From assembly GCF_011064285.1 (NCBI RefSeq), contig NZ_CP049331.1, positions 2,852,001 to 2,916,000 of the forward strand: a stretch of 64,000 nucleotides of DNA, in the 5' to 3' direction. The stretch is from Vibrio ziniensis. GTDB lineage: Bacteria; Pseudomonadota; Gammaproteobacteria; Enterobacterales; Vibrionaceae. The notes beneath the pieces are model-generated. The model saw nothing but the letters and a program-made list of their open reading frames with translations. It made no database searches and had not been told where the DNA came from. Position numbers and translations under genes: made by a program. Shown piece by piece: positions 8,010-17,737 of the stretch (the stretch's first letter is position 1; each line of letters starts with the position of its first letter).

Positions 8010-8277
8010 TTAAAAATCCACATCGACAAAACACAATTCAAATTAGAACGGAATTTGTGTTTCCTCTCAAAACCCTTTTAGGTAGAAAAGTGGAGCCTCA
8101 CTTTCGCATATAGCCCTAACTCTTTGTTTAAAATAAAATAATTGGATAGGATATTTTTGGAATGGCAATTTACAATCGTCTCAAAAACGATAAAATATGC
8201 TATAGAAGTGAGAAATGATGTGTACTATTTGATTCAGATAGATATGGTCGAATGTGTGAGTTAATTTCTAGAGGTTC
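8010..8277. other. Leader region of the leftward operon
   Basis: Noncoding stretch between the PrtN-like start and the right-end repeats. It must hold the promoter of the leftward genes; no unambiguous -35/-10 pair was found. Nothing else supported. Confidence 0.4.
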
Positions 8278-8309
8278 TTTATCCCCCTATTTATCCCCTA
8301 TTTATCCCC
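8278..8309 (-). repeat. Right-end triplet of 9-bp repeats (putative integrase arm sites)
   Basis: TTTATCCCC occurs at 8278-8286, 8290-8298 and 8301-8309, spaced 12 and 11 bp. Its complement GGGGATAAA resembles the left-end AGGGACAAA triplet, so the two sets are inverted with respect to each other. Confidence 0.6.
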
Positions 8310-8346
8310 TCCAAGGGTGTTATCAACACAAGACATTGATAATAAA

Positions 8347-8436
8347 CTACTTTTTAAGAAGGTGGCACCAATCGAGCATGGGTGCGACTGATAGGCGGTT
8401 AGCTTTAAAAATTGATGTGTCTTTAGCAATAGTCAT
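8347..8436 (-). pseudogene. dusA: Displaced original 5' end of dusA
   Basis: Reads [23 protein letters not shown] from an ATG at 8436, then six element-coded residues and a stop at 8347. This is the native start of the tRNA-dihydrouridine synthase gene, cut off by integration; the rest of the gene is at the left edge of the window. It retains the chromosomal promoter region shared with zur but can make only a 29-residue peptide. Confidence 0.88.
8368..8379. other. attR core
   Basis: CCAATCGAGCAT, identical to 74-85. Sequence right of it is the native dusA 5' end. Confidence 0.85.
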
Positions 8437-8783
8437 GATTTATATCGAGTTCAGATACCGTGATGAAATACTTCGCTAGCAGATTTCTAGCCCAGTCAAA
8501 AATGGGAAGCAGTGATACGACCCAATTTAGTGTGCAAAACGGTTCCATCGCTTTACATCTCAAAGTGCGGCGATTATACACACAGAGCTCAAAATTTCAT
8601 AAAAAAGCTGGTTGCTGCGCTCTACAACGGGCTGAACTATGCAAATTATGTCAGCGAGCTCTACGAACAGTTGTTGTAGAGTATCGTTTTGCGGAGATAT
8701 AAGGTAAGTTAGCGCTAATTCGTTTTTATCGATATGCCGTTTTCATGCAGCTCATTAATCAAAGAATGCGCTTTATTGATTAA

Positions 8784-8801
8784 GAAATGGTATATCATTA
8801 C
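8784..8801 (+). promoter_or_regulatory. Candidate Zur operator
   Basis: GAAATGGTATATCATTAC is an imperfect palindrome (14 of 18 positions symmetric) that resembles the gamma-proteobacterial Zur box, 15 bp before the zur start. Autoregulation is inferred. Confidence 0.45.
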
Positions 8802-8816
8802 TAAAGTCCAAAGATT

Positions 8817-9266
8817 ATGGTGATAGAATTGGACACTAAGCTAACAAAGCAAGTAGAAGAAATTTGTGCAGCACGTGGAGTCAGATTGACTTCTCAACGT
8901 AAGCGAGTGTTTGAGCTTATTTGTGCAAACGCAAAGTCATCCAGCGCCTATGAGTTGCTTGATGATTTAAAAAAGAGTGAACCTCAGGCAAAGCCTCCGA
9001 CGGTCTATAGAGCGTTAGACTTCTTAATGGAGCAGGGCTTTATCCATAGAGTGGAATCCACAAACAGTTTTATTTCTTGCTGCTCTTGTAATGCACATAA
9101 GCACTTTTCACAGCTATTAATTTGTGACCAGTGTGGTAATGTCGTAGAGCTACAGGATGATAATCTGATTGCCAAACTGGCTAAGAATGCTGAGCAACAC
9201 GGTTTTACTATTACTAACCATGTGATCGAATCACACGGTGTATGTAAGGCTTGTTCCTCGAAATAA
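8817..9266 (+). CDS. zur: Zinc uptake regulator Zur (Fur family)
   Basis: Zinc-sensing repressor of 149 residues that represses zinc uptake genes when zinc is plentiful. The N-terminal winged helix includes TSQRKRVFELI and PPTVYRALDFLMEQGF; the C-terminal metal domain has CCSCNAHKHF, LICDQCGNV and a terminal CKAC, giving the two CxxC pairs of the structural zinc site. Absence of the Fur-type HHDH signature and presence of HKHF argue for Zur over Fur. It lies divergent from the original dusA start, a conserved pairing in Vibrio. The ATG at 8817 is preceded by a weak AAAG ribosome binding site. Confidence 0.92.
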   Translation: MVIELDTKLTKQVEEICAARGVRLTSQRKRVFELICANAKSSSAYELLDDLKKSEPQAKPPTVYRALDFLMEQGFIHRVESTNSFISCCSCNAHKHFSQLLICDQCGNVVELQDDNLIAKLAKNAEQHGFTITNHVIESHGVCKACSSK

Positions 9267-9292
9267 TTTTGTGATTCAGATAGAAGAAGGTT

Positions 9293-9754
9293 ATGCGCGC
9301 TGAATTTGTAAACCCGTTTTTAGCGTCTTTAATGAACGTGTTAAAAACGATGGCTTCTCTAGAATTGAAGCCTCAAAAACCCCGTCTAAAAAAAGACGAG
9401 ATTGCCCGTGGAGATGTCTCAGGGCTAATCGGCATGGTCGGCAATCAAACGCGCGGCTCAATGTCTATTACCTTTGATGAAAATCTAGCATTGGAAATCA
9501 TGCAGAACATGTTAGGTGAGAGACCCAATGGCTTAAATGAAGAAGTCACTGATATGGTCGGCGAAATTACCAACATGGTAACAGGTGGCGCGAAACGCAT
9601 TTTGGCTGAAAGTGGTTTTGATTTTGATATGGCAACGCCAGTGGTTGTATCAGGTAAGGGTCATACCATTCGCCATAAGTGTGAGGGCTCAATCATTATC
9701 ATGCCATTTGCTTCCCAATGGGGTAATGCTTTCATCGAGATCTGTTTCGAGTAA
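9293..9754 (+). CDS. CheX-like chemotaxis phosphatase family protein
   Basis: Protein of 153 residues of the CheX/CheC family, cytoplasmic phosphatases that dephosphorylate response regulators. The active-site helix shows DMVGEITNMVTGGAK, with the ExxN pair Glu91 and Asn94. A single such helix and the overall length fit CheX rather than CheC. It follows zur by 26 bases and probably shares its transcript, although no chemotaxis genes are nearby, so its partner is unknown. A bidirectional terminator follows. Confidence 0.8.
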   Translation: MRAEFVNPFLASLMNVLKTMASLELKPQKPRLKKDEIARGDVSGLIGMVGNQTRGSMSITFDENLALEIMQNMLGERPNGLNEEVTDMVGEITNMVTGGAKRILAESGFDFDMATPVVVSGKGHTIRHKCEGSIIIMPFASQWGNAFIEICFE

Positions 9755-9783
9755 CCCACTCTTGACACCTGTACGATAAACAT

Positions 9784-9815
9784 AAAAAAGGCTGATGTAT
9801 TAACATCAGCCTTTT
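9784..9815. terminator. Bidirectional terminator between cheX-like gene and pgi
   Basis: AAAAAAGGCTGATGT and ACATCAGCCTTTTT form a strong stem with A and T tracts on either side, placed between convergent genes. Confidence 0.9.
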
Positions 9816-9858
9816 TGCATTCCAGAGCCTAGTTTACCCACATAGGCTCTTGTCGATA

Positions 9859-11553
<1,695 letters not shown>

Positions 11554-11805
11554 TTAGCCTCTCTTCATTGACGAAGCACAGGTTGATTGTTGGATCCCCG
11601 ATTAATAAAAAATAAAAGTAAAAATACTACCAACAAGAGTAGCAAAAAATGGTATTAAATTTCAGTACGTAATTATGGCTTAACCGTTAACCATTCTCTT
11701 TGAGTTAAGTCAGTAAAGGGCTGACGTTTGAGCATAATTGTCATCGTAAGGGGCTCACCTTAACGCTAAACTATCGGTTTGCCAATTAGATTCTGGAACA
11801 TAGAA

Positions 11806-12225
11806 ATGTGGATACAAACTCATATTCATTTGCCTTCATACCCTAGAGGTTTTCATTTAATTACCGACGAGGTTGAACGTCAGTTACCGGAGCTAAAGAA
11901 AATTTCTGTTGGGATAGTGCACCTGTTTATTCAGCACACTTCAGCCAGTTTAACCATTAACGAAAATGCCGATCCCACCGTACGTTCTGATATGGAGCAA
12001 CACTTTAACCACTTTGTTCCAGAATGCGCGCCCTACTACATTCACACCTACGAAGGGGATGATGATATGCCAGCCCATATTAAAGCGTCACTGCTAGGTT
12101 CAAGTATTACCATCCCCATCTCGAATGGACGACTTGCATTAGGAACTTGGCAAGGAATTTATCTTGGAGAACATCGCAATCACGGGGGAAAACGAAGAGT
12201 GATTGCAACTATTCAGGGCGAATAA
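11806..12225 (+). CDS. YjbQ family protein (secondary thiamine-phosphate synthase type)
   Basis: Protein of 139 residues of the YjbQ/UPF0047 family. Conserved blocks: [38 protein letters not shown] and [13 protein letters not shown] near the C-terminus. E. coli YjbQ has weak thiamine-phosphate synthase activity; the physiological role is unclear. The ATG at 11806 ([10 protein letters not shown]) matches the family start; the upstream ATG at 11779 adds nine residues. It is divergent from pgi and convergent with dnaB. Confidence 0.85.
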   Translation: MWIQTHIHLPSYPRGFHLITDEVERQLPELKKISVGIVHLFIQHTSASLTINENADPTVRSDMEQHFNHFVPECAPYYIHTYEGDDDMPAHIKASLLGSSITIPISNGRLALGTWQGIYLGEHRNHGGKRRVIATIQGE

Positions 12226-12308
12226 TACCAACCTAGATAAAATATGATCAGACTGAGCATCGGTAGAACAGCGAATAGGCGTCAAACGCACATTCATTTG
12301 TCCCTGAT
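12225..12308 (+). repeat. Dispersed Vibrio repeat, truncated copy
   Basis: Begins ATACCAACCTAGATAA and continues through GATCAGACTGAGCATCGG and GGCGTCAAACGC, as in copies at 17575, 57177, 59184 and 61091. The 3' terminal inverted repeat is missing. It fills the gap between yjbQ and dnaB. Confidence 0.8.
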
Positions 12309-12373
12309 AGATATGTGATTGGGGCGAAAGAGTGCAATCAACGCCCCTAGAATTTAAATAGGCTGGATTTTGA

Positions 12374-13786
12374 TTATTCGTTGTCGAAATCGAACGCAGG
12401 TCCCGCATAGTTATCAAAACGTGAGTACTGACCTTGGAATGTCAGACGTACAGAGCCGATAGGGCCGTTACGCTGCTTACCGATAATGATTTCAGCCGTT
12501 CCTTTCAAAGCACTATCTGGGTGATAAACCTCATCACGATAGATAAACATGATTAAGTCGGCATCCTGCTCGATAGAGCCTGATTCACGCAAATCCGAGT
12601 TAACCGGGCGTTTATCCGCACGTTGCTCAAGCGAACGGTTAAGCTGAGAAAGAGCAACCACAGGGACATTCAACTCTTTAGCCAACGCTTTTAGCGAGCG
12701 AGAGATTTCCGCAATTTCCAAAGTACGGTTATCAGACAACGCAGGAACACGCATTAACTGCAGGTAGTCGACCATGATCAGCGACAAACCGCCACGCTCA
12801 CGGGCAATACGTCTTGCTCGAGAACGAACTTCGGTCGGTGTCAAACCTGAACTGTCGTCGATATACATGTTCTTCTTATCCATAAGAATGCCCATGGTAG
12901 AAGAAATTCGCGCCCAATCCTCATCATCCAATTGACCAGTACGTATTTTGGTTTGGTCAACACGAGATAAAGACGCGAGCATACGCATCATGATTTGTTC
13001 AGCAGGCATCTCTAGAGAGAAGATCAGTACGGGCTTGTCTTGCTCCATCGCTGCGTTTTCACACAGGTTCATTGCAAACGTGGTTTTACCCATCGATGGA
13101 CGAGCCGCGACAATAACCAAATCCGAACCTTGCAAACCCGCCGTTTTCTTATTGAGATCGGTAAAACCAGTGTTTACCCCAGTAACACCATCTTGCGGGC
13201 TCTTATAAAGCAATTCGATTCGCTCAAGCGTCTTTTCAAGAATATTGTCAACGTTTTGAGGACCTTCATTTTCATTGGTACGCGCTTCAGCAATGGCGAA
13301 AACTTTACTCTCTGCTAAATCCAACAGATCTTCTGAACTGCGACCTTGAGGATCATAGCCTGCGTCAGCAATTTCATTTGCCACACCAATCAGGTTACGA
13401 ACCAGAGCTCGTTCAGCCACAATCTCTGCATACGCATTGATGTTTGCCGCACTTGGCGTGTTTTTCGCCAAATCCGCGAGATAGGCAAAGCCACCAACAT
13501 CTTCAAGTTGTTCACGCTGTTCTAAATACTCAGAAAGCGTAATCAAATCGAGAGGTTTACTCGCTTCAAGAATGGATTTTACCGCATCGAAGATATGGCG
13601 ATGTGGACGACTGTAAAAATCAGACGTCACGACACGTTCAGAAACAGTATCCCAGCGTTCATTATCTAACAGTAGCCCACCAATAACCGACTGTTCTGCT
13701 TCTAATGAATGAGGTGGAACTTTGATAGCATCAACTTGTGCATCTGAAGTTTTACGATATCGATTCTCTGTACGGGGTTCTGCCAT
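12374..13786 (-). CDS. dnaB: Replicative DNA helicase DnaB
   Basis: Hexameric 5'-3' helicase that unwinds the chromosome at the fork and binds primase and DnaC-type loaders. The 470-residue product has the N-terminal primase-interaction domain (PPHSLEAEQSVIGGLL) and a RecA-type motor with Walker A ARPSMGKTT, Walker B LIMVDYLQLM and the arginine-finger region KALAKELNVPVVALSQLNR. MAEPRTENRY at 13786 is the usual start; the ORF extends upstream without support. In V. cholerae as I recall it alr lies next to dnaB; here it is absent and a dispersed repeat occupies the junction. Confidence 0.96.
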   Translation of the reverse strand: MAEPRTENRYRKTSDAQVDAIKVPPHSLEAEQSVIGGLLLDNERWDTVSERVVTSDFYSRPHRHIFDAVKSILEASKPLDLITLSEYLEQREQLEDVGGFAYLADLAKNTPSAANINAYAEIVAERALVRNLIGVANEIADAGYDPQGRSSEDLLDLAESKVFAIAEARTNENEGPQNVDNILEKTLERIELLYKSPQDGVTGVNTGFTDLNKKTAGLQGSDLVIVAARPSMGKTTFAMNLCENAAMEQDKPVLIFSLEMPAEQIMMRMLASLSRVDQTKIRTGQLDDEDWARISSTMGILMDKKNMYIDDSSGLTPTEVRSRARRIARERGGLSLIMVDYLQLMRVPALSDNRTLEIAEISRSLKALAKELNVPVVALSQLNRSLEQRADKRPVNSDLRESGSIEQDADLIMFIYRDEVYHPDSALKGTAEIIIGKQRNGPIGSVRLTFQGQYSRFDNYAGPAFDFDNE

Positions 13787-14127
13787 TATGTTACTCAATA
13801 ATTCTGGGGTCGGATGCGACCTTACGAGGTAAATTGCCCTAGAGCTATACCCTAAATTGCCGTTTATTATACCCAAGTCCCCTCAATATGCGAGAGCGTG
13901 GATCAATGAGTACAAAAACAAAACTCAAGCCAAGAGACACAGCTCCCTCACTCAGTTCTAACGTAGATCATGCTGAAAAAGTCATCATCTGGTCGAGGAT
14001 TTTTCCTAAACTCACCCGCATTCCTCTACATTCCTTGGTGATTCATGCAGAATTAACCTTCATCTGACTAAAGATACATCAGCTGCATTTATTATTTGCA
14101 GCCATTAATGATTCACCGAGGTACTTT
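13787..14127. other. Divergent intergenic region dnaB / DUF481 gene
   Basis: 341 bases without a supported gene. It must contain the divergent promoters; I see no clear operator or repeat. A good ribosome binding site GAGG lies at 14118-14121. Confidence 0.5.
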
Positions 14128-14892
14128 GTGTCCAAATTGTGGCTTCTCAGTTTAAGCTTGCTAGCGATGAATGCAGCTTTTGCCAAGGAAGATGCGAGCA
14201 AAGATAAGGACATTGAAGTGCCGTCCCCATGGGATACCCAAGTTGAGTTTGGCTATCAAGCTCACTCTGGCAATACTACATCAGAAGCGCTCAACTCTCG
14301 CCTAAAAACCGAATACACTTTGGGACGTTACCGTACAACTGGTGACTGGAAATTTTATCGCCTAGAAAAAAATGGTAAAGAGACGAAAAGGCAATCCACC
14401 TATTCACTGCAAAGTGACTATAAGCTAGGTTCTGATACTTACCTTTACAGTAGCTTCAAAGGCATGGATTCACAGTACACAGCCTATTTTAAAGATTTCA
14501 CCGTATCTGGTGGTTTAGGTTATCAGGTAGCAAACAGTAAAAAGCTGTTACTAGAGGTTGAGTTAGGGCCGGGTTACCGTTATCAAGAACCCAATTTAGA
14601 TGAGATTGACGATGATGATATTGTGTTCCCGGACGTCGTTCAGGAACCGATTTTCCGCACCAATGTCCGTGGTAATTGGCAGGTACTTGACAACCTGAAG
14701 TTTGGCGTAGACATCACCCATATCACGGGTGAAAGTAACACTATGTGGGATAGTGACATCAGTGTGACCAACAATATTACTAAAGACATCGCTTTAAAAC
14801 TGAACCAATCTCGCCAGTATCACGACAAAGTACCCGAAGGTTTAAGCAAAGCCGACAGTATCTTTTCAATCAACTTACTGTTTATCTTCTAA
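14128..14892 (+). CDS. DUF481 outer-membrane protein (YdiY-like)
   Basis: Protein of 254 residues with a signal peptide ending near ALA-type NAAFA (residue 19). The mature part alternates polar and aromatic residues typical of beta-barrels, and the DUF481 pattern is clear: EFGYQAHSGNTTSEALNSR near residue 47-65 and repeated WDTQVE/YRTTGDWKF strands, ending in FSINLLFIF with a terminal Phe as in outer-membrane barrels. It starts with GTG at 14128 behind GAGG. The family includes E. coli YdiY, an acid-inducible protein; the function is unknown. Confidence 0.85.
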   Translation: MSKLWLLSLSLLAMNAAFAKEDASKDKDIEVPSPWDTQVEFGYQAHSGNTTSEALNSRLKTEYTLGRYRTTGDWKFYRLEKNGKETKRQSTYSLQSDYKLGSDTYLYSSFKGMDSQYTAYFKDFTVSGGLGYQVANSKKLLLEVELGPGYRYQEPNLDEIDDDDIVFPDVVQEPIFRTNVRGNWQVLDNLKFGVDITHITGESNTMWDSDISVTNNITKDIALKLNQSRQYHDKVPEGLSKADSIFSINLLFIF

Positions 14893-14918
14893 AACTTTCT
14901 ATTTTCAGACAAAAAAAA

Positions 14919-14938
14919 ACACCAGCCGAGGCTGGTGT
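14919..14938 (-). terminator. Terminator of the rpsF-rplI operon
   Basis: ACACCAGCC-GA-GGCTGGTGT stem; on the minus strand it is followed by a run of nine T, directly after rplI. Confidence 0.9.
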
Positions 14939-14960
14939 CTTCAATATTGCTAGACTGAAA

Positions 14961-15410
14961 TTACTCAGCAACAACTTGTAGTTTAACTTCAGCAAAAACT
15001 TCAGAGTGAAGTTGAACGCTGATTTCGAACTCACCAGTGTTACGTAGAGCACCTTCAGGTAGACGAACTTCGCTCTTCGTTACTGCAACGCCAGCCGCTG
15101 TGATAGCGTCAGCGATATCGCGAGTACCGATAGAACCGAATAGTTTGCCTTCGTCACCAGCTTTAGAAGCAATAACAACTGCTTCTAGTGCGTTAACTTG
15201 GTCAGCGCGAGCTTGAGCTGCAGCTAGTTGCTCAGCAACTTTAGCTTCTAGCTCTGCACGACGGCCTTCAAACATTTCAACGTTAGCTTTAGTTGCCATT
15301 ACAGCCTTACCTTGTGGGATAAGGAAGTTACGAGCGTAACCAGATTTAACGTTTACAGTTTCGCCAAGGCTGCCTAGGTTACCGATTTTATCAAGTAGAA
15401 TAACTTGCAT
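14961..15410 (-). CDS. rplI: 50S ribosomal protein L9
   Basis: Ribosomal protein of 149 residues that binds 23S rRNA near the L1 stalk. The N-terminal domain [19 protein letters not shown] with [14 protein letters not shown] is diagnostic; a long connecting helix and the C-terminal domain ([14 protein letters not shown]) follow. Last gene of the rpsF-priB-rpsR-rplI operon, 32 bases after rpsR. Confidence 0.98.
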   Translation of the reverse strand: MQVILLDKIGNLGSLGETVNVKSGYARNFLIPQGKAVMATKANVEMFEGRRAELEAKVAEQLAAAQARADQVNALEAVVIASKAGDEGKLFGSIGTRDIADAITAAGVAVTKSEVRLPEGALRNTGEFEISVQLHSEVFAEVKLQVVAE

Positions 15411-15442
15411 TGCTTAATCCTCTTTCTAATAAACGGTGCCGA

Positions 15443-15673
<231 letters not shown>

Positions 15674-15685
15674 CTATCTCCTGAT

Positions 15686-15988
15686 CTAAATTTGAATAAT
15701 GTTGTCAGCGTGTAGTACCAACTTTCCCAAACCATTTCGGCCGGTTTGATAAGCAACAAAGCCACTTACCTGAATACTACTGCCTTGTACTAAGTCTTGA
15801 GTTAAGATTTTTGACCGCTGCCCACTGACTACCACTGGAATTCGACAATAAACTTGTCGCGGGAAGTCAGCTTCAACCACCGTAGAGCGATGCTCTAGCC
15901 AAAAATGACAGTGTTCAACACCCGATGGACTTTGGCTTCGAATCGGAGGTTTAGCGACTGAGCCACTTAACTCCATTCGATTGGTCAT
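15686..15988 (-). CDS. priB: Primosomal replication protein N (PriB)
   Basis: Single-stranded-DNA-binding protein of 100 residues with an OB fold, working with PriA and DnaT in replication restart. Seen: MTNRMELSGSV, SGVEHCHFWLEHRS, and QVSGFVAYQTGRNGLGKLVLHA at the C-terminus. Located between rpsF and rpsR as in other enterobacteria and vibrios. Confidence 0.95.
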   Translation of the reverse strand: MTNRMELSGSVAKPPIRSQSPSGVEHCHFWLEHRSTVVEADFPRQVYCRIPVVVSGQRSKILTQDLVQGSSIQVSGFVAYQTGRNGLGKLVLHADNIIQI

Positions 15989-15996
15989 AAATACTA

Positions 15997-16374
15997 TTAC
16001 TCAGCAGAATCTTCTGAACGGTCTTCAAACTGTTCGCGACGAGGAGCACGCTCTTCTTTCGCTTTTAGCATGATTGATGGTTCAGTGATTGCTGATTTAG
16101 TACGCATAATCATGTTACGTAGAACTGCATCGTTGAAACGGAAAGCAGTTTCTAGTTCGTCAATCACAGCTTGGTCAGCTTCAACGTTCATTAGAACGTA
16201 GTGAGCTTTGTGTAGCTTGTTGATTGGGTAAGCCATTTGACGACGACCCCAATCTTCTAGACGGTGGATTTTACCGCCAGTTTCAGTGATAGAACCAGTG
16301 TAACGCTCGATCATGCCAGCAACTTGCTCGCTTTGATCTGGGTGCACCATGAATACGATTTCGTAATGACGCAT
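15997..16374 (-). CDS. rpsF: 30S ribosomal protein S6
   Basis: Protein of 125 residues starting [18 protein letters not shown], with [19 protein letters not shown] and an acidic C-terminal tail that is normal for S6. First gene of the operon. A leader hairpin that fits the S6-S18 binding motif lies upstream. Confidence 0.98.
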   Translation of the reverse strand: MRHYEIVFMVHPDQSEQVAGMIERYTGSITETGGKIHRLEDWGRRQMAYPINKLHKAHYVLMNVEADQAVIDELETAFRFNDAVLRNMIMRTKSAITEPSIMLKAKEERAPRREQFEDRSEDSAE

Positions 16375-16397
16375 TTATTGCTCCTTACGGATTATTA

Positions 16398-16431
16398 GCT
16401 TCCAAAGTTGGCCCGGTCATCCACAGGAAGC
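16398..16431 (-). promoter_or_regulatory. Candidate S6:S18 autoregulatory leader hairpin
   Basis: On the minus strand GCTTCC (16431-16426) and GGAAGC (16403-16398) can pair, enclosing a segment with the CCG trinucleotide that the S6-S18 complex recognises in other bacteria. It lies 24 bases before the rpsF start, so binding could block translation. Structure inferred by eye. Confidence 0.5.
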
Positions 16432-16523
16432 AAGGAACTAATGATAATTGACCGAGAATAAAGGAGCACGAATAGTACAGAATGTCAGCAGTGTTAGCAA
16501 GGGAAATTATTGGGGGAAATAAG

Positions 16524-16551
16524 AGCTGGTGAACTTAAATGATCACCAGCT
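16524..16551 (-). terminator. Hairpin after bfr
   Basis: AGCTGGTGA and TCACCAGCT form a nine-bp stem just downstream of bfr; the T-tract is poor. Confidence 0.5.
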
Positions 16552-16560
16552 TTAGAAAGG

Positions 16561-17037
16561 TTAATCTTCGTCGACAAATTGAGCTTGAAGATAGTTTTCG
16601 ATACCTGTTTTTTCAATTAAGCCAAGCTGTGTTTCAAGCCAATCTACATGCTCTTCTTCATCCTCCAGAATGTCTTGGAAAATGTCTCGGGACACGTAAT
16701 CTCGAATATCTTCAGCATACGCGATTGCGTCTTTCAAATCAGGTATCGCAGCCATCTCTAGTTTGAGATCGCATTCGAGCATTTCTTTTGTATCTTCACC
16801 TATCATCAACTTACCGAGATCTTGTAGATTGGGTAAACCTTCCAAAAACAAAATCCGTTCGATTAGGTGATCAGCATGTTTCATTTCATCAATGGATTCA
16901 TGGTATTCCTTATCCGCTAAATGCTTTAGCCCCCAATCTTTGTACATGCGTGCATGTAGAAAGTATTGGTTGATAGCAACCAGCTCATTACCAAGAATTT
17001 TGTTGAGATGTTGGATTATTATTGGATCGCCTTTCAT
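16561..17037 (-). CDS. bfr: Bacterioferritin
   Basis: Haem-containing iron storage protein of 158 residues that assembles into 24-subunit cages. Ferroxidase ligands are visible: Glu18 in [10 protein letters not shown], Glu51 and His54 in [14 protein letters not shown], Glu94-type residue in the AYAEDIRDY helix, Glu127 and His130 in [12 protein letters not shown]; Met52 can bind haem. Downstream of bfd, its release partner, as in E. coli. Confidence 0.96.
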   Translation of the reverse strand: MKGDPIIIQHLNKILGNELVAINQYFLHARMYKDWGLKHLADKEYHESIDEMKHADHLIERILFLEGLPNLQDLGKLMIGEDTKEMLECDLKLEMAAIPDLKDAIAYAEDIRDYVSRDIFQDILEDEEEHVDWLETQLGLIEKTGIENYLQAQFVDED

Positions 17038-17141
17038 GACAAAGCCCTCCTCTTTGGCTCTATTAACTTTAGAACCAAATAAGAGAGTGTCAAAAAAGTA
17101 GTAGCACTATGTCTGGCTTTTCAGCCAACAAAGCGTTTCAA

Positions 17142-17330
17142 TTAACTTGCTTGTTTCAGTTGCACGACCTCAACTTCGCTTAAAATTTCCTTCGCCTGAC
17201 GTACGCACTTACCACATTGTGAACCTAATGGCGTGCATTGTCTGATACCACGGATATCCGTAATTCCTTGCTCGATAGCGAGGCTCTTAATTTTCTTATC
17301 AGAAATACCATGACACAAACAAACGTACAT
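17142..17330 (-). CDS. bfd: Bacterioferritin-associated ferredoxin
   Basis: [2Fe-2S] protein of 62 residues that reduces bacterioferritin to release iron. The four cluster cysteines are in MYVCLCHGISDKKI and CTPLGSQCGKCVRQAK. Located 104 bases upstream of bfr and preceded by a possible Fur site, which would fit induction under iron limitation. Confidence 0.93.
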   Translation of the reverse strand: MYVCLCHGISDKKIKSLAIEQGITDIRGIRQCTPLGSQCGKCVRQAKEILSEVEVVQLKQAS

Positions 17331-17370
17331 ACAGCAACCTTTAATAACAACCTTTGTTCGAAATATAAAA

Positions 17371-17389
17371 AAGAATCGTTCTTATTACC
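17371..17389 (-). promoter_or_regulatory. Possible Fur box upstream of bfd
   Basis: The minus strand GGTAATAAGAACGATTCTT matches 12 of 19 positions of the Fur consensus, 40 bases before the bfd start. bfd is Fur-repressed in related bacteria; the site itself is only suggestive. Confidence 0.35.
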
Positions 17390-17574
17390 AGTAAGTTTTA
17401 CACGTTATTCAGATCGATTAGTTATAAAAAAGGAGAACAATTTGAAGGTGAAAATAGTTAGTTGAAGAACACGAATAGTAAGGATATTTAAGGTGCTGTT
17501 TTTATATGATTTATAATAAAGAAAATGCATCACAAGAGAGAAAATCTTTATAACTAAACTTCAATCTCTAATTA

Positions 17575-17650
17575 ATACCATCCTAGATAAAAATATGATC
17601 AGACTGAGCATCGGTAGAACAGCGAATAGGAAATTATCCAGAATGGTATA
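17575..17650 (+). repeat. Dispersed Vibrio repeat, short form with both ends
   Basis: ATACCATCCTAGATAA at the left and, inverted, TTATCCAGAATGGTAT at the right. The interior of the 170-bp long form is deleted after GAACAGCGAATAGG. Lies in the 407-bp gap between tuf and bfd, which holds nothing else but the tuf terminator and bfd promoter. Confidence 0.85.
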
Positions 17651-17680
17651 AATGAGCATCTGAAACTAAGCGAAAAAGCA

Positions 17681-17706
17681 AAAAGGGAAGCCGAAGCTTC
17701 CCTTTT
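17681..17706 (-). terminator. tuf terminator
   Basis: AAAAGGGAAG and CTTCCCTTTT pair around a six-base loop just after tuf. Confidence 0.9.
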
Positions 17707-17737
17707 CTAATGCGAGGTTCGCAGTAAAATTTCGCGA

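Larger units (their letters stand above)
74..8379. mobile_element. Integrative element in dusA carrying a retron
   Basis: About 8.3 kb bounded by 12-bp identical core repeats (74-85 and 8368-8379) inside the dusA coding sequence. Both flanks encode the same DusA stretch LSVAPMLDW, with synonymous differences outside the core, as expected when an element carries its own copy of the target 5' end. dusA is an established integration site for tyrosine-recombinase elements. Content: two tyrosine recombinases, a RepA-like ATPase, a retron, an HUH-motif protein, two unknown small proteins and a PrtN-like protein. No phage structural genes, no full conjugation set and no transposase are present, so it is probably a small mobilizable or satellite-like island rather than a prophage. 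Confidence 0.9.

Noticed and set aside
74..8379. Calling the element a prophage.
   Set aside because: No capsid, tail, terminase or lysis genes; only recombination, replication-like, retron and regulatory genes.
8252..8702. Two overlapping open frames of 75 and 80 residues on the plus strand.
   Set aside because: They span the arm repeats, attR core and the displaced dusA start, and encode no recognisable protein.
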